Shown one piece after another: positions 19,554 to 26,283 of a stretch of 26,283 bases of DNA (position 1 is its first letter; every line of letters starts with the position of its first letter). The position numbers and the translations under genes were made by a program. The stretch is from Chara braunii (lineage: Eukaryota; Streptophyta; Charophyceae; Charales; Characeae): NCBI GenBank assembly GCA_003427395.1, contig BFEA01000012.1:2796783-2823065 (forward strand), written 5' to 3'. A model generated the notes under the pieces. It saw nothing but the letters and a program-made list of their open reading frames with translations. It had not been told where the DNA came from and made no database searches.

Positions 19554-20164
19554 GTTGAGTTTAGAAACTCAACGGTGTGACGCCATGTCGACATTAATAA
19601 ATTCGAAACAACAAAACTGAAAAAAACGCTAGAAACAACTTTTCTCCTTATTTTGTATAACGTAACTGGGAGAAATGAAACATGTCTGTAATAGTTGAAG
19701 TGAACGTCTCCGTGAAAAAAGGATACTCCCCGTGGTGAGGGGACAGGAGGTCACCATTTGTAAAATGGACAGGGACGACGTGGATGGCCAAATGCATTCA
19801 TTGCCCAAAGAAGGAAACAAGTTTGATGCCAAACAGCCAAACACAGCTGTCAGAGTTCCTCCGTTTCAAGATGCAATGAGGACTGGAAAAACAAAAAAGA
19901 GGAAAGGCACTGAAGTTGAGAAATGTACCCTACCCTCGGTAGGGTAGTTTTCTCAACGGAAAATGGCTTCCCGCCCAAACCAAAAGGGCCAACGCATACT
20001 ACAAAACGGATTTCACGTCAAAAAAAATTCTACGAAATGACTAAATCTAATAGGTTATTCTCCTGTATTTTGGTACCGTTAGATTCGCAATACATCAACG
20101 GCAGAGCTCCGTCCCACCATGCCACACGTAATAGAAAGCTCAGCGTTGAGAAAACTCAACGCTG
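19554..20164. repeat. Cluster of three GTTGAG...CTCAAC hairpins
   Basis: At 19554-19573 there is GTTGAGTTT, AG, AAACTCAAC (9-bp stem). At 19915-19957 a 43-bp hairpin has outer stem GTTGAGAAA/TTTCTCAAC, a 2-nt mismatch, inner stem TACCCTACC/GGTAGGGTA and loop CTC. At 20141-20164 there is CAGCGTTGAG, AAAA, CTCAACGCTG (10-bp stem). The core GTTGAG is shared, but the flanking stem sequences differ. Confidence 0.85.
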
Positions 20165-20330
20165 TAGGTGGGACTAGACCCCAAGTAGCGGGGGAAAAGG
20201 GTGTGAAGGCAGATAAGGGGGAGCCAAGAGAAGGATGAATCGGGACAGGATTTTGCACCGGGTGCATTCAGAGAGGGGAATGGTGGAGCGGGACGAGAGG
20301 TGAGCTATGGCAGAAATGAAAGATGCATAT

Positions 20331-20360
20331 CCCGTCCGTTTCTTGATGAAAACGAGCGGG
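20331..20360. repeat. Hairpin A of the CCGTTTCT family
   Basis: CCCG..CGTTTC, short loop TTGAT, GAAAACG..CGGG, with one bulge. A close relative with N bases is at 21280-21303. Confidence 0.6.
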
Positions 20361-20494
20361 GGAAGGTAGTATAGGGCGAACCCGAATCTGCAGTCAGATG
20401 GGAAGGGGAGTTAGTAGATGAGGAGATAGAAGAAATAGTATGTGCACGGAGGTGTCCGGAGAGTGAGATATGGTGTGGGAAGTAATTCATATCT

Positions 20495-20520
20495 CGCCCA
20501 TTTCTTAGTGGAAACGGGCG
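20495..20520. repeat. Hairpin C of the same family
   Basis: CGCCCATTTC, loop TTAGTG, GAAACGGGCG. Nine of ten positions pair. Confidence 0.8.
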
Positions 20521-20673
20521 AACGAAGATTCTATCTCGGGGTTTTAAGGTATGGCGAATCTGATGGCAGCATCAGATTTTGCATTCCAGCATTAGGCTGG
20601 CCAGGTTCAGTGGTAGGGGCTGCGCGGTGCAGAGTAGGCCAAGCACGGAGCGGCAGCAACCGCGGAAGGTAGC

Positions 20674-20708
20674 AATGAATCTTCCCATTTTCTGGTGGAA
20701 GATTCATT
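20674..20708. repeat. Hairpin D of the same family
   Basis: AATGAATCTTCC and GGAAGATTCATT pair perfectly over 12 bp around an 11-nt loop CATTTTCTGGT. The loop and inner stem resemble hairpin C, but the outer stem is a different, still complementary sequence. Confidence 0.9.
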
Positions 20709-21344
20709 CTCATTTTTTGGATTTTCTTTTTGTGAGTGTTGGAACCAACATGACAACGAGGTAGGTGCGTGGGTAAACGTGTGAAGCAAGGAATGGAGAG
20801 GAAAGAAGATGGAGATCTTAAGTATTTTGACTCGGCCAATCCTAGACCTGTTTTTTCTGCGGAGTAGGATGGGATTCCATGATTTGTAGCAAAGGCGAAT
20901 CCATTGGTGAAGTTAGTTTTGATAGTGGGTTAGTAGATTAGGCGTTAGTGGGAGAAGTAGGTGCGGGGAGACTGGCAAGTGAGACAGTGAAGGGAGAAAA
21001 TGAATGAACCCGGACAGGATTTGTGCCGAGGTGCATTCGCAGAAAAGGAGTGGCCGAGCGGAGCAAGAGATGGGCATGGCGGAAAGGAGAGAATGGCTGG
21101 CTTATTCATTCCTCAATGTTTTTTGGCGGGACAAAGTGTGACTCTGAGTTTCTGAGGCCGGGCGAGTTCAATGGTAAAGTTAGTTTTAGCAGTAGATTAG
21201 TGAGATGGGAGTTAGATAGAAAAGTCAGTGCGCGGGAGATGGCNGAACGAAGAAGAAGTGAGAGGAGAAATATCAGTCTCGNCCGTTTCTATACGAAAAC
21301 GNGTAAGGGAGGGTCCCCGTGCGGGANCNNTGCGCTCGANAGAC

Positions 21345-21440
21345 CGCCATCATCATCATGACCAGCAACATCATCATCATCCTCGTCATTGCCGCCATTG
21401 TGGACGTCATCATTGCATTGGACGTCATCATTGCATTGGT
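21345..21440. repeat. CAT-rich simple sequence and 18-bp tandem pair
   Basis: Imperfect (CAT)n, then GACGTCATCATTGCATTG at 21403-21420 and again at 21421-21438 without change. Confidence 0.9.
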
Positions 21441-22660
21441 TCGTCATCATCAATTTGCGCATTTAATCCGGCGACCTCGTCGTTCCACCGGGGGAAATAT
21501 CAAGAAGACCCTTTAGGGTTGATTGAAGACCTTCCTCAACTAGGAGGGAGGACCTTGATTGCTCCCGACCGACTGGGAGTGCGGTATTGTCAATCTATTT
21601 CCCTCTTACTAATCCCCTCCCTTCCTCTCGCCGATCTCTCTCAAAGATCTCATCTTTTTCCTTTTCTTTTATCTCCTCTCCAACCCCCCTTCTCTTCTCC
21701 ACCCTCCCACGTAATTGGTCGTATCATCTAAAATTTCTACTATGCGTGGCGTGCATCTTTCCTTCTTGCGCGTGTTTGACAATGCGTCAATTCTGCCATT
21801 CGGAATTTTGAACGAATTTGTCAGGATTAATCTTCATCCTTTCCTCCACCAACACCACAAATGGGATTAATTCCGACATTTTGATTCAAAAGTTATGTGA
21901 ATTTATTTATTTTATAGATTTCTTTCATTATTTAATTTCAAAATTTAATTCCATTTAAAAAATTCGTAAAATAAATTTTGGAATTTACTACATTTTATTC
22001 ATATGAAGTCGAATTAATTTCTGTTGTCTGCCCCCCCGTAACATTACAAAATTCTGCAATTCTTTTGAAATTCCTTTGAAATTCTTTATAAATGTCTTTC
22101 AAATTCATCTTAATCTTGTAACACGTTGAGAAATTTTCTTGATTTGACCTAGATATTCTGGAATTTCTTCCAACCTACTTTACTTGGCTATCACTATTTT
22201 TTTATGAAATCTCATCGTAAATTTTTAATTTAGGAGTTAGTTTTGTATTCTTATTTCATATTACCTTTGAAATTCTTCTAATTTCGAAAATACGTCAAGA
22301 AAATTTTCATTTTACTTCAAAATGTTTCTGTCAACTCACCTCTACCTATTCTATCACCTCCTCGAACTTTTCGAAAGTCTTATGAATATTTTAAAATTCG
22401 GTGACTTCTGTTTAAATTTCCTTAGTAATTCTGAATTTATGACCAAATAATTTCATAATTTTATTCCGAACTCGTGACCGCCACGAATTCTGCTTTTCTA
22501 TATAACCTACATCATCCTTTGAAAATCTCCTCTCATTCCCTTACTTGAATTGGAAATTCTCACTCTCTCTCCCTCACTCCGACTTTGAATCGTCTTTACT
22601 TAATTTCGAAAGTTCGTCATACCTCGTTTTTTACTCGCCTTCCTCTCGTACTCCCTTACT
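21441..22660. other. AT-rich spacer, no gene recognised
   Basis: Mostly AT-rich from 21830 to 22560, with recurring TTTGAAATTC words (for example around 22066-22085). T/C-rich DNA flanks it on both sides. No coding support. Confidence 0.5.
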
Positions 22661-22662
22661 AC

Positions 22663-22735
22663 CCTTCTTCTTCTTCTTCTTCTTCTTCTTCTTCTTCTTC
22701 TTCTTCTTCTTCGTCGTCGTCGTCGTCGTCGTCGT
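22663..22735. repeat. (TTC)n followed by (GTC)n
   Basis: About 16 TTC units grade into about eight GTC units. Confidence 0.95.
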
Positions 22736-22850
22736 TGTCGCCGTTGTCATTGTCTTTTTTTCTGACAACCTTCAAAATAGCACACATCCACATTTCGTTG
22801 TCGGATCAGATTGTGAAAGAGACAAAACGAGCGAGTGTGCGAGCGCGCAC

Positions 22851-22856
<6 letters not shown>

Positions 22857-22909
<53 letters not shown>
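22857..22909. repeat. (GA)n microsatellite
   Basis: Lies just upstream of mini-element copy B, and the same arrangement precedes copy C. Confidence 0.95.
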
Positions 22910-22912
<3 letters not shown>

Positions 22913-22924
22913 AAGTGTTTTAAA

Positions 22925-22993
22925 ATTCACTAATGGGGGGCATAAAGGCATTGAACGATGACTTTATCGCCGATTATGGCCCGCATAGTGAAC
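22925..22993 (-). repeat. 70-bp mini element, copy B
   Basis: Begins ATTCACTAATG and ends CGCATAGTGAAC. The interior shares AAAGGCATTGAACGA and GACTTTATCGCC with copy C at 23153. It is preceded by (GA)n and GTGTTTTAAA. Confidence 0.8.
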
Positions 22994-23120
22994 TCCATAT
23001 ACTTGTTTTTTTTTTTCTTCTTCATCTCCTTTCTTTCTTTCTTCGCAGTCCCATTTTTTTTTACTTTTTTCTAAAAGAAAAATAAAAAGGTTGAAGGGGG
23101 GGGGGGTAGAGCGAGAGCGG

Positions 23121-23143
23121 GAGAGAGAGAGAGAGAGAGAGAG
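23121..23143. repeat. (GA)n microsatellite
   Basis: Short (GA)n tract immediately before mini-element copy C. Confidence 0.95.
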
Positions 23144-23152
23144 TATTTTAAG

Positions 23153-23223
23153 GTTTACTACTGGGGGCCACAAAGGCATTGAACGACGACTTTATCGCCA
23201 AAAATGACACGCAGTAGTCAAAC
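23153..23223 (-). repeat. 71-bp mini element, copy C
   Basis: Begins GTTTACTACTG and ends CAGTAGTCAAAC, inverted with one extra base. It matches copy B directly and copy A (16524) in reverse complement. Confidence 0.8.
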
Positions 23224-23421
23224 CCATTTTTTCGTTAATTTTTTTTCAAAACAACAATGACGAACACGTTCTCAGAGAAAAGAGTGACGAGCATTGGTCG
23301 TCACGCGAAGAGAAAGGGAAGGTCCTGTGCACCCAGTTCAAATTTTTGTGGCTCTCTCGGGTTTGTGGCTGAATACGCACACTGCTCTAACAACAACATT
23401 TTGTGTACTTGTAATTTGGGG

Positions 23422-23564
<143 letters not shown>

Positions 23565-23635
23565 GCGCGCGCTCTGTCTTTCTCTCTACCTTATTTCTTT
23601 TCTTTGTCTTTATCTCTCTCAATCTCTCCCTCCAG

Positions 23636-23941
23636 CAGAGAATAACGTAGCTTTGACAAAAATTAGAAAGTTGCAACAATCAATTGACCGTTGTTTGGCT
23701 TTCAGATCATTCATGCGGCTCATGCGTGAGGTTGTGAAGAAAGACATCGCTCCAGAGAAAGGTGTCCGGTTTCAGATGACTGTTCTACGTCCTTTGATGG
23801 AGGTTGCCGAAGCATATCCGGTCACCAATTTTGATAACACAAACGAGTTGGCCATCGATTCGAGGAGGGTTACGATCCAACTTAAGGACATGAGACTCGT
23901 TGATAGGTTGTCGAAGCCTCATTGGATTGAGAAATATCAAG
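23636..23941 (+). CDS. Divergent histone H3 fold exon (CENH3-like candidate)
   Basis: The frame encodes a recognisable H3 histone fold. VALTKIRKLQQS corresponds to the alphaN start. FMRLMRE lies in alpha1, RFQ at the end of loop 1, EVAEAYPV...FDNTNELAI in alpha2, RRVTIQ in loop 2 and LKDMRLVDRL in alpha3. By eye about 36 of 90 positions match canonical H3. Loop 1 is three residues longer than in H3, a trend seen in centromeric H3 variants. The H3 tetramer-interface His (in AIHAKR) is Asp here (AIDSRR), and a Leu in alpha2 is Pro, which would strain the helix. Boundaries come from acceptor CCAG at 23632-23635, after a very long pyrimidine tract, and donor CAAG|GTATGC after 23941 (phase 1). Unspliced, the frame would end at 24009. 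No N-terminal tail exon was identified. It is either an H3 variant gene exon or a decaying copy. Confidence 0.75.
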
Positions 23942-24319
23942 GTATGCTGGACGAAAAGGCTATAAACGAGAAAAAATATCAACGGATGGAGGTCAGACAA
24001 GTTAGTTGAGATGGCAACAGAGCATGACCAACGAAGAGGAAAGAAGTGTCACCCATCACACGTTCTCTAGGCTTTTCGGATCTTTGGAGCATGGAGTCGG
24101 GGCTTTCTTGCTAGTGAAGTCCTCGGTTTTAGGTCAGTTGCTTCTTGCCCTCCACCCTTTTGTGACCTAAATAAATAAATGCATGTACATATATGTGCAA
24201 GTATGCCGCTTCGGCTACAGACGGATGTGTGCGCATTTGGCGCTGAACCACACAAACGTTGTTAACCTTACATTTTTTATTATATGTTGACTATCTAAAC
24301 CTTTTTGTTATGGATGCAG

Positions 24320-24538
24320 ACGAGGGCGACGAAGAGCGGAGCAGCGACAACACAGAGCGAGACGAGGATAAAAAAAAGAGAGATGGAGACGGGAGGAGGG
24401 TGGATGAGACAGAGATGTCACAATTTCTTGAGAGAACAAGAAATGGAAGCGAAAAGAAACGCATCAGAGGGGGAGGTGCTTGCAACACACCCTCAAATGA
24501 TAGATAACTTATGCAAAAGAATAATTGAACGCAAGAAG
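24320..24538 (+). CDS. Tandem exon unit 1
   Basis: 219 nt between GGATGCAG and GAAG|GTAAGT. In the phase set by the upstream donor at 23941 it reads DEGDEERSSDNTERDED..., with TAA and TGA near the end where unit 2 has CAA and GAA. In the alternative frame (TRATKSGAATTQSETR...) it is open to 24586. The block is a multiple of three, so it can be included or skipped without changing frame. The encoded peptide is charged and has no known domain. Confidence 0.5.
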
Positions 24539-24776
24539 GTAAGTAAACTCTGCCACCGTTATTCCCCAAGTAGGAAGTCACTACTTTAGGTAAGTTGCTT
24601 ATTGCCCTCCACCCATTTGTGGCCTAAATAAATAAATCCATGTACATAGATATGGACGTATGCCCCTTCGGCGATAGACGAATATGTGGGCACTTGGTGT
24701 GGAACCACACAAACGTGGTCACCCTTGTATTTTCTATTATATCTTAGTTATCTAAACCTTTTTGTTATGGATGCAG

Positions 24777-25001
24777 ACGAGGGTGATGAAGAGGAAAAGC
24801 GGAGCAGTGACAACACAGAGCAAGACGCGGATGAAGAAGAGGGAGATGAAGACGAGAGGGGGGCGGATGAGACAGAGTTGTCATCATTTCCTGAGAGAAC
24901 GAGATACAAAAGCGAAAAGAAACGCAGCACGATGAGAGGTGCATGTGACACACCCTCAAATGACAAACAACTGGTGCAAAAGAAGAATGAAACACAAAAA
25001 G
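24777..25001 (+). CDS. Tandem exon unit 2, intact
   Basis: 225 nt between GGATGCAG and AAAAG|GTAAAC, entering and leaving in phase 1. It is fully open as DEGDEEEKRSSDNTEQDAD... to ...DTPSNDKQLVQKKNETQK. The N-terminal third is acidic and the rest basic (SEKKRSTMRG). If not spliced at 25001 the frame ends at 25036 (SALLPR-stop). Confidence 0.55.
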
Positions 25002-25239
25002 GTAAACAAACTCTGTCAGCATTGCTCCCCAGGTAGGAAGTCACTACTTTAGGTAAGTTGCTTGTTGCCCTCCATCCTTTAGTGACCTTAATAAATAAAT
25101 ACATGTACATATATGTGCAAGTATGCCGCTTCGGCGACAGACAGATATGTAGGCACTTGATCCATAACCACACCAACGTGGCCAACCTTGCATTTTCTAT
25201 TATATCTTAGTTATCTAAACATTTTTGTTATGGATGCAG

Positions 25240-25464
25240 ACGAGGGGAACGAAGACGAAGAGTGGAGCAACGACAACACAGAGTGAGATGAGGATGAATA
25301 AGAGGGACATTGAGACAGGAGGGGGGCGGATGAGAATGAGATGTCACAATTTTATGAGAGAACGAGATACGGAAGCGAAAAAAAACCCAGCAGCGAGAGA
25401 GGTGCATGAGACACGCCCTCTAATGCCAGGCATCTGGTGCAGAAGGATAATGGAACGCAAGAAG
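25240..25464 (+). pseudogene. Tandem exon unit 3, broken in the acidic frame
   Basis: 225 nt between GGATGCAG and GAAG|GTAATC. The acidic frame has stops early on (TGA, TAA and TGA where unit 2 has CAA, GAA and GAA). The alternative frame (TRGTKTKSGATTTQSE...) is open to 25512 and matches the alternative frame of unit 1. Confidence 0.5.
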
Positions 25465-25703
25465 GTAATCGAACTCTGTAAGCGTTGCTGCCAAGGTAAG
25501 AAGTCACTACTTTAGGTAAGTTGCTTCTTCCCCTCCATCCTTTTATAGCCTAAATAACTAAATAAATGTACATATACGTGCAAGTATGCCGCTTCGACGA
25601 CAGACGGACGTGTAGACACTTAGCGTTGAACCATATAAACGTGGTCAACCTTGCATTTTCTTTTATATCTTACTTATCTAAACCTTTTCGTTGTGGATGC
25701 AAG

Positions 25704-25896
25704 CGTAGCTGCGACAACACAAAGGATGAAGAAGAGGGAGATGAAGATAGGAGGGGGCCGGATGAGATAAAGATATCACAATTTTATGATAGAACAAGAT
25801 ACGAAAACGAAAACAAACGCAGCAGAGAGAGAGGTGTATGTGATACGCCCTCAAATGACAGACAACTGGTGCAAAAGGAGAATGAAACGTTAGAAC
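25704..25896 (+). pseudogene. Tandem exon unit 4, acceptor and donor degraded
   Basis: The start is shortened relative to the other units: GGATGCAG is replaced by GGATGCAAGCG, and about 20 nt of the exon are missing. The donor has C instead of G at its last exon base (GAAC|GTAATC). The acidic frame is nevertheless open (DNTKDEEEGDEDRRGPDE... to ...LLGRKS) to 25940. Confidence 0.45.
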
Positions 25897-25940
25897 GTAA
25901 TCAAACTCTGTCAGCGTCGCTCCTAGGTAGAAAATCGTAG

Positions 25941-26283
25941 TGACAAGTCAAAAAATATGTTCACGTATCTACGATGCAACGAAGGTGTTGTGCTTTTTCA
26001 TACGAATAGTCGATTTCACTCGAAACTTTGCACGACAGTGAAAGGCAACACATGACAGGTTGCAAGAAATTGAAACGGGAGAAGTTAAATGAACATCAAC
26101 ACAATAACGTCGTTTCGATCGACATTATTGTAGACATAGTTCACATTGTTTCACGCTTCTCTAAACCACAATGGGGATCGAACCAGCATGCAAAACAGCG
26201 TGAGGACTATTTTTATTTGAACAAGTACATATTGTAGAAGAAACAAATGCAAAGTTTCTATGTTTGTTATTAGAGAACTGCGC
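25941..26283. other. No gene recognised
   Basis: AT-rich. One 69-codon frame (26028-26237) has no recognisable motif. The window ends before any clear gene end or polyadenylation signal. Confidence 0.4.

Larger units (their letters stand above)
20220..21340 (+). repeat. Diverged direct duplication of about 770 bp with internal hairpins
   Basis: Sequence around 20229-20310 (CGGGACAGGATTTTGCACC...GGTGCATTC) recurs at 20995-21085. Sequence around 20331-20450 and 20895-20970 recurs around 21165-21235 and 21280. The offsets are close to 770-790. The right copy is incomplete and contains several N bases. Confidence 0.65.
24100..25940 (+). repeat. Four tandem 457-463-bp units, each containing an exon-like block
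   Basis: Unit starts at the shared AGGTMAGTTGCTT are 24131, 24588, 25051 and 25514. Each holds an AAATAAATAAAT-like stretch, a CCGCTTCGGC-like patch, TTATCTAAAC, then TTATGGATGCAG (an acceptor), a 219-225-nt charged coding block, and donors. The sequence before 24131 resembles a unit end, so the array was once longer. Confidence 0.93.

Overview
The window is eukaryotic nuclear DNA. It has no operons, many microsatellites and poly(A)/poly(T) tracts, decayed transposons, and splice-site-bounded coding blocks. Plant-type LINE and hAT families, a tRNA-Glu-derived SINE head and scattered single N bases suggest a draft assembly of a streptophyte. A charophyte alga such as Chara is my best guess, at low confidence. 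Almost all recognisable protein-coding sequence on the left is broken transposon sequence. The one candidate cellular gene lies at the right end.

Left part (1-4950): a non-LTR retrotransposon (LINE) on the minus strand. Its single ORF2 frame runs from about 4754 down to 809. It is interrupted by in-frame nonsense codons and by a nested 1.3-kb DNA element (3361-4674) that sits inside the endonuclease domain, with a perfect 10-bp target duplication on each side. Endonuclease active-site residues are substituted and the reverse-transcriptase core is absent. The 3' region carries four copies of a small hairpin motif.

Middle-left (6190-11215): two complementary halves of a hAT transposase. The C-terminal half plus a long acidic tail is on the plus strand (6256-about 9000). 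The N-terminal half (BED finger, DUF659-type core) is on the minus strand (11215-9480). The simplest reading is one hAT gene split by an inversion. All three catalytic acidic positions are altered.

Middle (11750-14400): two small retroposed pieces with poly(A) tails and target duplications. One looks like an antisense LINE fragment. They are followed by a 1.69-kb inverted-repeat (foldback) element, 12684-14374, with hAT-like termini and a CpG-rich centre built of short tandem repeats. A block of its arm recurs in the nested element at 3361-4674.

Right-middle (14400-22660): no gene recognised. It holds a tRNA-Glu-derived SINE (17716-about 18016), a 70-bp mini element with inverted ends (three copies in the window), an 11-bp periodic array, a cluster of GTTGAG hairpins, and a duplicated region (20220-21340) with hairpins whose stems differ yet stay paired.

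Right end (23430-25940): an exon-like block encoding a divergent histone H3 fold with a lengthened loop 1, as in CENH3-type variants. A long polypyrimidine microsatellite lies upstream, and four tandem copies of a 457-463-bp unit follow. The first three units contain an exon-like block of 219-225 nt with conserved acceptor and donor sites, encoding a highly charged peptide; the fourth is degraded. Together these could encode an H3 variant with a repeat-derived charged C-terminal extension. This is the most unusual part of the window.
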